Shown piece by piece: positions 25,334 through 34,764 of a stretch of 64,000 nt of DNA. The notes beneath the pieces are model-generated. The model had not been told where the DNA came from. It was given only the letters and a program-made list of their open reading frames with translations, and ran no database searches. The position numbers were made by a program, and so were the translations under genes. The stretch is from Terriglobia bacterium (GTDB lineage: Bacteria; Acidobacteriota; Terriglobia; Terriglobales; Acidobacteriaceae): assembly GCA_020073525.1 (NCBI GenBank), contig JAIQFA010000011.1, positions 1 through 64,000 on the forward strand, read 5' to 3'. Numbering within the stretch: position 1 is the first letter of the stretch; the number at the start of each line of letters is the position of its first letter.

Positions 25334-26566
25334 CTACTCCGGCTCCCGCGCCAGTTCCGGACTCGGCACCGTCTCTCCCTCCAGTTCCTTATGCCGCGCC
25401 GCCCGCTGCTCGTTGAGCATCTTGGTAGCCGACGCCAACTCCTCGCGCCCTTCCTTCTCGCGACCCATGCGCACCAGCACCTGCCCGCGCAGATAACGCG
25501 CGCTGGCATTACCGCTGTCGAGCCCGATGACCTTATCCAGTTCCGAGAGCGCGGTCGCATAGTGCCGCTGGTGTTCTTCAACCTTTGCCAGCCCCATGAG
25601 CGAACTGATCATCTGTGGATCGATCTTCAGCGCGCTGCGATAGTTTTTCGCCGCCTCATCCTCGTTCCCGGCAGTGGCCTCGAGGCCTCCCAACTTGTCG
25701 TAGCTGAACGGCACATCCGGCTCCAGCGCGATATCCTTGTGAAACTCGTCGCGCGCCCGCTCATCGTCCTGCTTCTGGGTGTAGGCCAGTCCCAGATTGA
25801 AATGTACAAAGGGCAGCTTGGGATCAGCCTGCACGGCCGTCTCCAGTTCCTTCACCGCGTCGTCGTACTCTCCGCGATTCAAATGCGCCTTGCCCATCAG
25901 CAGATGAAACTCCGGAGACCCCTCGCCGACCTCAACCAGCCGCGCCGCCGCTTTCTCCTCGAGCGCCGAGTTCTTGGCCTTGTCCGCCGCATGCTCCAGC
26001 ACATAGAGATAGTTCAGTTGTCCCGACGCCTGTCCCCACAATGGCTCCAGCATGTCGATCGCATCCGTCCAACGATCGTTGAAGAAGTAGCAGAGCCCCA
26101 GCAGGTAACGAGCCTGGTACGAATCGGGTGCCTGCTTCACCACCGACTCAAACGGCGGGATTGCCCGCAAGAAATCGTTCTGCCGGAAATAAGCGAGCCC
26201 GATGTTCAGCCGGATCCCCGCTACGTCCGGAGCAAGTTTTTCGGCCTTGCGCAGCGCCGCCAGAGCAAGAGCCCACTGCTTGCGACGCATATGAATCACG
26301 CCAAGATTCGCATAAGCCCCCGCTACGCCAGGGTTGATGGCTAACACTTGCCGGAAGTCGCGCTCGGCTTCATCGAGCTTGCCCGCACGCAGTGCGGCTT
26401 CCCCGGCCACAAACAGCTTCTGCGGATCACCCGCCACCTGCGCCGCTCCGGTCCCGGCCTTAGTCCGCGCCCTGCTCTGTGCGCTGACCTCCATGGATAG
26501 CCCGCCAGACAGAAAGACCAGCAGCAGAACCACGGCGCGCACGCGAATGCTTGACACTCGATTCAT
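25334..26566 (-). CDS. exported TPR-repeat protein
   Basis: 410 residues from the ATG at 26566. The open frame runs on to 26893 but overlaps the divergent LacI gene, so the long form is rejected. A signal peptide (VVLLLVFLSGGLSMEVSAQ) is followed by about ten tetratricopeptide repeats, for example AEAALRAGKLDEAERDFRQ, AYANLGVIHMRRKQWALAL and VHFNLGLAYTQKQDDERAR. Probably a periplasmic scaffold. It is divergent from a LacI-type regulator, with only 45 bases between start codons. Confidence 0.8.
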   Translation of the reverse strand: MNRVSSIRVRAVVLLLVFLSGGLSMEVSAQSRARTKAGTGAAQVAGDPQKLFVAGEAALRAGKLDEAERDFRQVLAINPGVAGAYANLGVIHMRRKQWALALAALRKAEKLAPDVAGIRLNIGLAYFRQNDFLRAIPPFESVVKQAPDSYQARYLLGLCYFFNDRWTDAIDMLEPLWGQASGQLNYLYVLEHAADKAKNSALEEKAAARLVEVGEGSPEFHLLMGKAHLNRGEYDDAVKELETAVQADPKLPFVHFNLGLAYTQKQDDERARDEFHKDIALEPDVPFSYDKLGGLEATAGNEDEAAKNYRSALKIDPQMISSLMGLAKVEEHQRHYATALSELDKVIGLDSGNASARYLRGQVLVRMGREKEGREELASATKMLNEQRAARHKELEGETVPSPELAREPE

Positions 26567-26611
26567 CGTCCTGTAGTGTCCGCCAGCAAGAGGCTGAAAT
26601 TCAAGGAGTCC

Positions 26612-27751
26612 ATGGAATCTTCCGATTCGAAGCCTACGCGAAACCCCTCGCCGGCGAAATCCCGCGGCAAATCCGAGCCCGCCCGCAAACGCTCCAAGTC
26701 CACCGCAGTCACCATCCGCGACGTCGCCGAGCGCAGCGGATTTTCTTCCGCCACCGTCTCCATCGTCCTGAACAACGCGCCGCTGGCCCGCTACATTCCC
26801 GACACCACGAAGACACGCATCCAGCGCGCCGCCCAGCAGCTTGGTTACCGTCCCAACCTGTTTGCCCGCTCGCTGCGAGGCCGCCGCAGCCACACCGTCG
26901 GCGTCATGGTCTTCGACATGACCGACCCTTACTGCACGCTCGTGCTGCGCGGCATCGAGAACACGCTCTACCAGTCGTCATTCCTCCCCATCCTCACCGA
27001 CGTGCACAACGAGCGCAGCCGCTTCGAACGGTATTTAGAGATGCTGCTCGACCGCCGCATCGAAGGCCTGGTCGTCCTCGCCAACTGGCTGTTTGTGGAC
27101 ATCAACGTCTTAGCCGATCTGGAGAAGAACAACATTCCGACCGCGACCGTAGGCCGTGAACTCACGAACGACAAGATCAGTTCGGTCATTGTGGACAACG
27201 CGGTCGGTGCCCGCGCCGCGCTCGAACATCTCTATTCGCTGGGCCATCGCAAGATCGCCTTCATTCGCGGCCCTCACCAGTTGTCCGACACCGAACCGCG
27301 TTGGCGAGGAGTTCGGACGCTAGCCCGCGAACGCGACCTCGAACTCGATCCGAGGCTGATCGTCGATCTACCAGAATCGGGAGATCCGTTTTCAAGTTTT
27401 GAACAGGGATACAAATTAACGGAGGAATTGCTGCACCGGCACCGTCCTTTTACCGCGCTGATGGCCTTCGACGATATGACGGCCTTCGGCGCGATCCGAG
27501 CGCTTGGCAAAGCCGGCGTTCGCGTCCCCGATCAATGCTCGGTGATTGGCTTTGACGACGTATCGCCCTCCGCCATCTATTCTCCAGCCCTCACGACGGT
27601 ACGCCAGCCCATGGAAATCATGGGAACCGCTGCCGCCACCATCGTGCTCGAAGCCATCAACGCCGGCCTAGAAAAGAAACCGATCCGAACCATTCACCGC
27701 AGAATCGTTCCCGAGCTGATCGTGCGCGAGTCCACCCGCAGCCTAAAGTAG
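26612..27751 (+). CDS. LacI-family transcriptional regulator
   Basis: 379 residues from the ATG at 26612 (aaggag just upstream). A basic N-terminal extension (about 30 residues) precedes the helix-turn-helix VTIRDVAERSGFSSATVSIVLNN and the hinge helix with YRPNLFARSLR. The periplasmic-binding-like effector domain follows (HTVGVMVFDMTDPYC ... FIRGP ... FTALMAFDDMTAFGAIRAL ... SVIGFDDVSPS). Such proteins respond to sugars. The next gene is an Oar-type receptor whose upstream region has a LacI-like dyad (27810-27825), so local control is plausible. The ligand is unknown. Confidence 0.88.
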   Translation: MESSDSKPTRNPSPAKSRGKSEPARKRSKSTAVTIRDVAERSGFSSATVSIVLNNAPLARYIPDTTKTRIQRAAQQLGYRPNLFARSLRGRRSHTVGVMVFDMTDPYCTLVLRGIENTLYQSSFLPILTDVHNERSRFERYLEMLLDRRIEGLVVLANWLFVDINVLADLEKNNIPTATVGRELTNDKISSVIVDNAVGARAALEHLYSLGHRKIAFIRGPHQLSDTEPRWRGVRTLARERDLELDPRLIVDLPESGDPFSSFEQGYKLTEELLHRHRPFTALMAFDDMTAFGAIRALGKAGVRVPDQCSVIGFDDVSPSAIYSPALTTVRQPMEIMGTAAATIVLEAINAGLEKKPIRTIHRRIVPELIVRESTRSLK

Positions 27752-27782
27752 CTTTCCCGGCTCCCAATCAGTGCATTTTCTC

Positions 27783-27825
27783 TTGACAGAGCGAGACACC
27801 TGACGCAGTATTGATACGTTTTAAT
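27783..27825 (+). promoter_or_regulatory. candidate promoter with LacI-type operator
   Basis: A perfect -35 TTGACA (27783-27788) is followed at promoter distance by attgatac/gttttaat (27810-27825). This is an imperfect dyad (6 of 8 bp) with the central CG usual for LacI-family operators; it would overlap the -10 region. It lies between the LacI gene and the receptor gene. Confidence 0.45.
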
Positions 27826-27970
27826 AAAGGCATTTGACTGCTTTTGGGCGGAACGCCGGGAGCGCCGGGAGCGCTGGGAGAATGGATCGCAGAAAATCTG
27901 GCAGGGGCTGCGTTCCGGGGGAAGAGCGTCAGGCATTTGTTCTGCGTCGAATCGGCGAAGGAGTCAGACT

Positions 27971-30900
27971 ATGAGAGTTCGGCTGCTATGTGGAATCGCG
28001 GTAGGAGTGTTGATGCTTTCGGCGGCGTTGGTGCATGCCCAGGATACAGCCTCTTTGACAGGGACGGTCCGCGACTCCACCGGCGCGAGCGTTGCCAACG
28101 CAGAGATCGCGGTGACCAATACAGAGCGAGGTATTAATCGTACCACTGCTTCAAATTCCGACGGCGAGTATTCAGTACCCGCCCTCCCCGCTCCTGCTTC
28201 CTACAACCTCACGGTAAACGCGCCGGGCTTCAAGAAATATCAGGCAACCGGTGTGATTCTGCAGGTTGCGCAAAAGGCCCGCGTGGACGTCTCGCTTCAG
28301 GTTGGCGCCGCCAGCACAGAGGTGACAGTCATGGGCGCCAACGTGGCACAGGTCGAGACCCAATCCTCAGACCTAGCTGGCACGGTTACAGGTAAAGAGA
28401 TTACCCAGCTCCAGTTGAACGGCCGCAACTTCACCCAACTAGTCACATTGGTTCCGGGCGTTACTAATCAGACGGGTCAGGACGAAGGCCAGGTCGGCAT
28501 TGCGGGCAGCGTGCAATACAGCATCAATGGCGGTCGCGTCGAATACAACAACTGGGAACTCGACGGCGGCGACAACATGGACAACGGCAGCAACACCTCC
28601 TTGAACGTCTATCCCAGCCTGGAAGCAATTGCCGAGTTCAAAGTACTGACCTCGAATTACGGCGCGCAGTACGGACGCAGCGGATCCGGAACCGTCGAAG
28701 TCGAGACCAAGTCCGGCACCAGCAGTTTTCACGGGAATGCCTACGAGTTTGTGCGCAACGACACCTTCAATGCCAGGAACTACTTCTTGCCCAATGTCCC
28801 ACCCTACAAGAAGAATGACTTTGGCTACACGATCGGCGGACCGGTATTTATCCCTGGACTTTATAACAACGGCAAGCAGAAGACGTTCTTCTTCTGGTCG
28901 CAGGAATGGCGGCGCGACCGCGTGCCGGCAACTTTCAATTCGCCAGTTCCAACGCTGGCAGAGCGCGCGGGCGACTTCAGCGCAGACTGTCCGGCGCCTG
29001 ATACTCCAGGATGCCCCAATGTCGGCGCGGACCTGACTGGCCTGCAGGCTTTTCAAGACAGTCAACCCGTTGCGCAAGCCTTGCTGGCAACCATCCCATT
29101 ACCCAACAGCCCCGACGGCACTTCGTTCGTAGGAGTCGCGCCCGAACCAGTTGACTGGCGCGAGGAACTCCTCCGCATCGATCACAACATCAACGACAAG
29201 AACAGGTTAACTTTCCGGTATATCCACGATTCGTGGGTCAAGCAGAACTCTGTCCCGCTTTGGACCAACGTTGGAACCTTCCCAACAATCGGCACAAATT
29301 TCAAAGGGCCCGGCGTGAGTCTTGTCACTCGCCTGAGTACCACATTCTCGCCGACGCTGCTTAATGAATTTGTGTTCAGTTATACGACCGATCACATTGT
29401 TCTCACTGACACGGGTGCTTGGCAGCGGCCGCAGGGCTTACCCATCGGCGATCTTTTTGGCGGTAATGGTGGCGGCATCATCCCTGGATTCAACTTGGTT
29501 ACCAACCTCTATGGCAATGGCTTCGGAATGGACGCCGGCTACATCCCTAACGGGCCCTATAACGCCAATCCGACCTACACATATCGTGACAATGTCAGCA
29601 AGAGCATTGGCAAACACAACCTCCAATTCGGTGCTTACGTTGTCACTGCCCAGAAGAACGAGTTGGGTGGAGAACTTGGCGCCGGATCGATCCCGGGATA
29701 TCTAACGTTCGACGATTCGAACGCCTCCAGCAGCGGGAATGCTTTTGCAGATCTGTTGCTGGGATACATTTCGAGTTTCGGTCAGCAAGACCACCACGTT
29801 AAGTACTACAACCGCTACAAGATTGTCGAACCCTACTTCCAGGACGACTTCCGAGTCACGAACCGATTAACTCTGAATCTTGGGTTGCGCCTGAGTCTTT
29901 TCGGAACATACCGTGAGCGCTATCATCAGGCCTTCAACTTCGATCCAAATAAGTACCAGCCCGGCGTAACGACCATCGATCCGACCACTGGGATCGTGTC
30001 CAATCTCTTCATCAACGGGCTGCCCAACGGAATTGTGCAGTGCGGCGTGACCCCTGGTGTCCCGGACAGTTGCATGAAGGGCCACCTCTTTAACCCCGCT
30101 CCACGAATCGGGTTTGCTTGGGATCCGCAAGGCAACGGCAAAACCGCAATTCGCGGCGGCTATGGCATCTTCTTTGAACACGCCAATGGCAACGAAGGTA
30201 ACACCGAGTCGCTGGAGAACTCGCCTCCACTTGCCACTACGGTCCAGCAGAACAACATCGGAGGTGGTGGAGCCTCAGGCTATTCATTGATCGGCAGCGG
30301 TTTGGTCGCGCCTCAATTCCCGCTCAGTGTCGTCGCTATTCCAACTAAGGCTACATGGCCGTATATGCAGCAGTGGCACCTCGATGTCCAGCGGGAGTTC
30401 TTAAGAAATACCGTGGCCACGATTTCATACGTGGGAAGCAAGGGGACCCATCTCAATCGGCAGACGAACCTTAATCAACTTCACCCCGTGCCCCTGTCGC
30501 AGAACCCATACGCTCCTGGCGAATTCATGGATACTGACCCCACTTCACCGACATTCAATACGGACTGCAGCACCTTGTCCGTGAATGGGACCGCGGTCAC
30601 AGGGCAGGTTGCGACTAACCTTTCAGTGGCCTGCGGCAACAACCCTGATCCCTTCCGCCAATACATCGGCTACGGCGATATCACCCACCTGCAATTTGCG
30701 GCTTCCTCCACCTACCATGCCCTACAAACCTCGGTTCGTCACACCATCGGCGGCCTGCAGCTGAATTTCTCTTACACCTACAGCCATGCCATCGACGACT
30801 CGTCCGACCGTTACGATTCCGCTTTCAACGATTCGTTCAACCCATCCGCCAACCGGGCCAGCTCAGCTTTCGATCAGCGTCATGTCCTCAACCTAAGCTA

Positions 30901-31462
30901 TGTTTGGGATCTTCCGATCTTCAAACAGCCTGGGCTCACGCATAAGATTTTGGGGGGCTGGCAATTCTCCGGCATTACGAGCTTCCAAACGGGCACACCG
31001 TATGGAGTGGCCTTCGCCGCGGATAACGCCGGTGTTGCCAACGGAGTTGGTGCTGCTTCGCGGCCCGATCTGGTCGGTAACCCCAATGCCATTCAGCAAA
31101 GTCCTCTGGACGGCTACAGTCCGCTTTTTGCGAATCCGAACGCTTTTGTTGCTCCGCGCGGATTGACCTTCGGCAACTCCGGCAGAAACTTGCTGCGCAA
31201 CCCGCGTCGCACCAATTTCGACATGTCCCTGTTCAAGCACTTCGCGATCAAGGAGCAGGCCGCTTTCGAATTCCGGGCGGAGGCATACAACATCTTTAAT
31301 CACACCCAATGGCTCCCGGTGGCGGGCGATTCGGGCTCGGGTGCGAGCAACAATGCGTCGGGCGATAACACCTTTAGCAGCGATCCCGGTTCTGGATTCC
31401 TGCGTACTCAGGGAGCGCACAACGCCCGCATCCTGCAACTTGGCTTGAAGTTCATGTTCTAG
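27971..31462 (+). CDS. Oar-like TonB-dependent outer-membrane receptor
   Basis: 1163 residues, preceded by gaaggag. Signal peptide 1-24 (ending VHAQ), a carboxypeptidase-regulatory-like domain (about 27-110, TASLTGTVRDSTGASVANAEI), a plug domain (about 130-240, including GRNFTQLVTLVPGVTNQTGQ), then a long beta-barrel ending in phenylalanine (LQLGLKFMF), as expected for BAM-dependent insertion. This architecture is strongly expanded in acidobacteria and is linked to uptake of glycans or large substrates, or to protease export (Oar). The LacI regulator just upstream suggests a carbohydrate link. Energy would come from a TonB protein such as that at 3795. Confidence 0.92.
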   Translation: MRVRLLCGIAVGVLMLSAALVHAQDTASLTGTVRDSTGASVANAEIAVTNTERGINRTTASNSDGEYSVPALPAPASYNLTVNAPGFKKYQATGVILQVAQKARVDVSLQVGAASTEVTVMGANVAQVETQSSDLAGTVTGKEITQLQLNGRNFTQLVTLVPGVTNQTGQDEGQVGIAGSVQYSINGGRVEYNNWELDGGDNMDNGSNTSLNVYPSLEAIAEFKVLTSNYGAQYGRSGSGTVEVETKSGTSSFHGNAYEFVRNDTFNARNYFLPNVPPYKKNDFGYTIGGPVFIPGLYNNGKQKTFFFWSQEWRRDRVPATFNSPVPTLAERAGDFSADCPAPDTPGCPNVGADLTGLQAFQDSQPVAQALLATIPLPNSPDGTSFVGVAPEPVDWREELLRIDHNINDKNRLTFRYIHDSWVKQNSVPLWTNVGTFPTIGTNFKGPGVSLVTRLSTTFSPTLLNEFVFSYTTDHIVLTDTGAWQRPQGLPIGDLFGGNGGGIIPGFNLVTNLYGNGFGMDAGYIPNGPYNANPTYTYRDNVSKSIGKHNLQFGAYVVTAQKNELGGELGAGSIPGYLTFDDSNASSSGNAFADLLLGYISSFGQQDHHVKYYNRYKIVEPYFQDDFRVTNRLTLNLGLRLSLFGTYRERYHQAFNFDPNKYQPGVTTIDPTTGIVSNLFINGLPNGIVQCGVTPGVPDSCMKGHLFNPAPRIGFAWDPQGNGKTAIRGGYGIFFEHANGNEGNTESLENSPPLATTVQQNNIGGGGASGYSLIGSGLVAPQFPLSVVAIPTKATWPYMQQWHLDVQREFLRNTVATISYVGSKGTHLNRQTNLNQLHPVPLSQNPYAPGEFMDTDPTSPTFNTDCSTLSVNGTAVTGQVATNLSVACGNNPDPFRQYIGYGDITHLQFAASSTYHALQTSVRHTIGGLQLNFSYTYSHAIDDSSDRYDSAFNDSFNPSANRASSAFDQRHVLNLSYVWDLPIFKQPGLTHKILGGWQFSGITSFQTGTPYGVAFAADNAGVANGVGAASRPDLVGNPNAIQQSPLDGYSPLFANPNAFVAPRGLTFGNSGRNLLRNPRRTNFDMSLFKHFAIKEQAAFEFRAEAYNIFNHTQWLPVAGDSGSGASNNASGDNTFSSDPGSGFLRTQGAHNARILQLGLKFMF

Positions 31463-31535
31463 CGGAAACCAAGGCGCCCCACACGTCGCGCCTGTTGTGA
31501 TGAGTGGGATTCGCTGCTGTACACTGACTAACCCG

Positions 31536-32741
31536 TTAGTCCGCCGCGCCCACGCGCACGCGCTCCCGGCTGAGCACGCTCAGCCCTTTCTCCAGGTCGG
31601 ACATCAGATCCTCGACGTGTTCAACGCCGACCGACAGCCGGATCATCTGCTCCGTCACGCCCATTTTTTGCAGCACCGCCGGATCGATCAGGTAATGCGA
31701 GGTCAGCACCGGGATGGTCACCAGCGAGTCCACTCCGCCCAGACTGGGTGCTAGGGTAAACAGATTCAGCGCCTCGGCCACGCGGCAAGCGTCGGCGCCG
31801 CTGCCCTCTACCTCGAAGCTCAGAACGCCGCCCGCGCCTGCCATCTGTTTCTTCGCGATCGCGTAGTCGGGATGTTCCTTCAGCATGGGATAGTGCACCC
31901 GCGTCACCTTGGGATGCCGGCTTAGGAACTCGGCAAGCCGCAAGGCGTTTTCGTTCTGCCGCTGCACCCGGACGGCCAGCGTCTTGATCCCGCGCAGCAG
32001 CAGAAACGCCGCATGCGGATCCATGCAGCCGCCAAGCGTGGTGCGCGAGTGATGGATCTGCTCAATCAAATCGCGTCGCCCCGCTGCAATGCCACACATA
32101 ATGTCAGAATGTCCGCCAAAATACTTCGTCCCGGAATGCAGCACCAGGTCGATGCCCCACTCCGCGGGACGGCAATTGATTGGCGTGGCAAAAGTCGAAT
32201 CAATGGTCGTGATCAGTTCGTGCTTGCGCGCCAGGGCCGCGATCTTTTCGAGATCGACGACCCGCACCGTCGGATTCGTAGGCGACTCGATGTGCAGGAG
32301 CTTCGTATTGGGCCGTATCGCTCTCTCGTGCTGCTCGATGTCGTTGGTGTCGACGAACGTGGTTTCGACTCCCAGCTTCGGCAGCCACTGCGACAGGAAC
32401 TTGATTACCCCGCCATAAATATCGCGCTGCGCCACGATATGGTCGCCTGCCTTGACCAGCGCCAGAATCGACGTCGTGATCGCGGCCATTCCCGAAGAGA
32501 ACAACAACGCCGCGTCCGCGCCCTCCAATTCGGCGATGGCATTCTCCGGGACCGTATTTGTGGCATTGCCGTAGCGCGTGTAGTAGCGGTCCGTAGGAGT
32601 GGCGCGCACCTGCTCCTGCATGTCCGTGACCTCGAAAGTCGAAGTCTGATAGATCGGCGTGGAGAGCGGCCCGTTCTTCTTGACCAGGCTCGTGCCGCCG
32701 CGTACCGCTTCCGTTTCCTGGCGGAACTCGTGTTTCTTCAT
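31536..32741 (-). CDS. trans-sulfuration PLP enzyme (cystathionine gamma-synthase/lyase family)
   Basis: 401 residues from the ATG at 32741, which has taggag 7 bases upstream; an open frame extends to 33017 through repeats and the IlvE 3' end and is rejected. The PLP lysine is K206 in LVLHSGTKYFGGHSD. Other family marks are YQTSTFEV (about 31), RYTRYGNAT-like at 52-61, SSGMAAITTSILALVKAGDH (82-101) and ESPTNPTVRVVDL (152-164). It acts in cysteine/methionine metabolism on cystathionine or O-acylhomoserine. Synthase, lyase and methionine gamma-lyase cannot be told apart by eye. Lies near IlvE and the threonine genes. Confidence 0.87.
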   Translation of the reverse strand: MKKHEFRQETEAVRGGTSLVKKNGPLSTPIYQTSTFEVTDMQEQVRATPTDRYYTRYGNATNTVPENAIAELEGADAALLFSSGMAAITTSILALVKAGDHIVAQRDIYGGVIKFLSQWLPKLGVETTFVDTNDIEQHERAIRPNTKLLHIESPTNPTVRVVDLEKIAALARKHELITTIDSTFATPINCRPAEWGIDLVLHSGTKYFGGHSDIMCGIAAGRRDLIEQIHHSRTTLGGCMDPHAAFLLLRGIKTLAVRVQRQNENALRLAEFLSRHPKVTRVHYPMLKEHPDYAIAKKQMAGAGGVLSFEVEGSGADACRVAEALNLFTLAPSLGGVDSLVTIPVLTSHYLIDPAVLQKMGVTEQMIRLSVGVEHVEDLMSDLEKGLSVLSRERVRVGAAD

Positions 32742-32756
32742 CTCGAATCTCCTATA

Positions 32757-32814
32757 GAGACGCGGCTTGCCGCGTCTCCCGCCGCGGACAGACAAGACGG
32801 GGCAAGCCCCGTCT
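32757..32814. repeat. two adjacent gagacgcgg/agacgggg hairpins
   Basis: Stems gagacgcgg/ccgcgtctc (32757-32778) and agacgggg/ccccgtct (32795-32814) fill the gap between two minus-strand genes. Confidence 0.8.
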
Positions 32815-32827
32815 CTACACGAAAGTG

Positions 32828-33769
32828 CTAGCTTCGCACTGCCGCAGCATTTAGTGCTGGCACCGGCGCCAGCCACTCCGCCGACCTCGCATGCTTTCCA
32901 CTCACCAGCTTGTCGAACTCGTGCTGCAAAGCGCGTGTAACAGGGCCAGCTTTGCCATCGCCGATGACGCGGAAATCGATTTCGCGCAGCGCCACAACCT
33001 CCGCCGCCGTGCCGCACACAAAAACTTCGTCGGCAATATAGAGCTGGTCGCGCGAGATGGGTTCCTCGACCACGGAGTAGCCGAGATCCCGAGCCAGTGT
33101 GATCAAACTGTCACGAGTGATCCCCTCCAGAATGCCCGCCCGCGGCGTGGTGTAGATGATTTTGTTGCGCACGGTAAAGAGATTTTCTCCGGTGCACTCC
33201 GCCACATATCCATCCGGCCCCAGCATGATTGCCTCATCGAAACCGGCGCGCTGCGACTCAGTCTTTGCCAGAATCGAGCTCACATAATTTCCCGAGACCT
33301 TGGCTTTTGTCATCATGATGTTCGGGTGCAGCCGCGTGAACGACGCAATATTGGCGCGGATGCCGCGCTCCTTCGCCTCGGCGCCAAGAAAATTCTTCCA
33401 CTCCCATACGGCCACTACGAAGCGCGGCCGCCCGGCCTCGACGGTCATTGACATCGCGCCGTCCAGGTAAATCATGGGACGAATGTAGCACGCGGAAAAT
33501 TCGTTCGCGGTAATCGTCTGATTAATAGCCATCCTCACTTGCTCGGCAGTAACAGGCAGGTCGCGAAAGCCAACGATATGGGCTGAATCAAGCAACCGGT
33601 CCACGTGTTCGTTCATGCGAAACACGGCCGGACCTTTGTCGGTCGAGTAGCAGCGGATGCCTTCGAACACGCTGAAGCCGAATTGCATTCCGGCACTCAG
33701 AAACGGGACCATGCCTTCACTGGCGGGTCTCAAAGAATCGTCGATCCAAATGTAACGGGCGGCTGACAT
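32828..33769 (-). CDS. ilvE: branched-chain amino-acid aminotransferase
   Basis: 313 residues, class IV (D-amino-acid-aminotransferase fold) PLP enzyme that performs the last step of Leu/Ile/Val synthesis. The PLP lysine is K157 in TKAKVSGNY. Also visible are YIWIDDSLRPASEGMVPF at the N-terminus, GFSVFEGIRCY (31-41), EAIMLGPDGYVAECTGENLF, and GILEGITRDSLI with the phosphate-binding TxxT-type loop after VFVCGTAAEV. Length and motifs match IlvE rather than D-Ala transaminase or ADC lyase. Promoter region 33770-33956 is shared with the divergent SDR gene. Confidence 0.93.
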   Translation of the reverse strand: MSAARYIWIDDSLRPASEGMVPFLSAGMQFGFSVFEGIRCYSTDKGPAVFRMNEHVDRLLDSAHIVGFRDLPVTAEQVRMAINQTITANEFSACYIRPMIYLDGAMSMTVEAGRPRFVVAVWEWKNFLGAEAKERGIRANIASFTRLHPNIMMTKAKVSGNYVSSILAKTESQRAGFDEAIMLGPDGYVAECTGENLFTVRNKIIYTTPRAGILEGITRDSLITLARDLGYSVVEEPISRDQLYIADEVFVCGTAAEVVALREIDFRVIGDGKAGPVTRALQHEFDKLVSGKHARSAEWLAPVPALNAAAVRS

Positions 33770-33956
33770 ATTGTCCTTGGTCTAGCTGGGATGGTCGAAC
33801 TGGTTAACTTAAGATTACCTGCCCTGCCAAGTCGCGGCAAGGCACAACTTCGCGCGATTTGAGCGAACTCTACGCTGAACACGTGTCCATAAGACACGTC
33901 AGTCAAGGCATCTCGCGCGAGACACAGCCGCTCGCAGACTTTATAATGGCGCGCTT

Positions 33957-34745
33957 ATGGAAACCGGACTTAAGAATCGTGTTGCTATCGTTGCCGCATC
34001 CAGCCAGGGACTTGGGCGTGCCACTGCCGAGGCCTTCGCCGCCGAAGGTTGCCGCTTGGCTATCTGTGCGCGCAACCGGGAGACGATCAACGTAGTCGCC
34101 GAAAAGGTTCGCCGAGAGCACAAAGTGGAGGTTCTTGCCGAGCCGTTCGATGTCACCGACGCGGCCGCTGTCCGCGACTTCGTGAATGCCGTAGTTCAGA
34201 AATTTGGCAGCGCCGATATCTGTGTGACCAACGCCGGAGGCCCTCCCGCCAAAGGTTTTCTCGCAACCACGATCGACGAGTGGAAACGTGCTGTCGATGT
34301 GAACTTCATGAGCGCCGTCTATTTCGCGCACCAGGTCATCCCGCACATGCAGAAGAAAAAATGGGGACGAATTATCACCATCACATCCATCACCACCAAG
34401 CAGCCGGTGGCCGACCTCGTCTATTCCAATGCGGTGCGGGCTGCGGTGGTCGGATTGGTCAAGAGCCTCGCCAATGAGTTCGGCAAAGACGGCATCCTCG
34501 TCAACAATGTCGGCCCGGGCTTCACCGCCACCGACCGCCTGAAGGAACTCGCGCATGTGCGTTCCGCCACACTTGGCAAAAGCGAGAAAGAAATATTCGA
34601 AGGCTGGGCGGCCGACACTGCCCTGAAGCGTCTGGGCGAACCGCGCGAGCTTGCCGATACCATTGTCTGGCTCGCCAGCGAGCGCGCCTCCTATATTACT
34701 GGCCAGACCATCCTTGTCGACGGCGGTCTGTATAAAGGGTTGTAG
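33957..34745 (+). CDS. short-chain dehydrogenase/reductase, atypical active site
   Basis: 262 residues. The SDR fold is clear: AASSQGLGRATAEAF (cofactor loop, about 13-27), CARNRETI, FDVTDAAAV, TNAGGPPAKGF (NAGG, 92-95), TSITTKQPVADLVYSNAV and the C-terminal YITGQTILVDGGLYKG. Ser144 and Tyr156 are present, but the lysine expected four positions after the tyrosine is V160, followed by R161. Enzymes of this subgroup are annotated as 3-oxoacyl-ACP reductase-like. The altered YxxxK makes the catalytic mechanism uncertain. It is followed 20 bases later by a cupin gene and probably co-transcribed. Confidence 0.8.
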   Translation: METGLKNRVAIVAASSQGLGRATAEAFAAEGCRLAICARNRETINVVAEKVRREHKVEVLAEPFDVTDAAAVRDFVNAVVQKFGSADICVTNAGGPPAKGFLATTIDEWKRAVDVNFMSAVYFAHQVIPHMQKKKWGRIITITSITTKQPVADLVYSNAVRAAVVGLVKSLANEFGKDGILVNNVGPGFTATDRLKELAHVRSATLGKSEKEIFEGWAADTALKRLGEPRELADTIVWLASERASYITGQTILVDGGLYKGL

Positions 34746-34764
34746 TATTGTTCATTGAGACACC

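Noticed and set aside
26567-26893. Extension of the TPR protein into the LacI gene
   Set aside because: The segment is antisense to a clear LacI gene; a signal peptide starts at 26566.
32742-33017. Long N-terminal extension of the trans-sulfuration enzyme
   Set aside because: It overlaps the ilvE 3' end and two hairpins; the ATG at 32741 has a good ribosome-binding site and canonical N-terminus.
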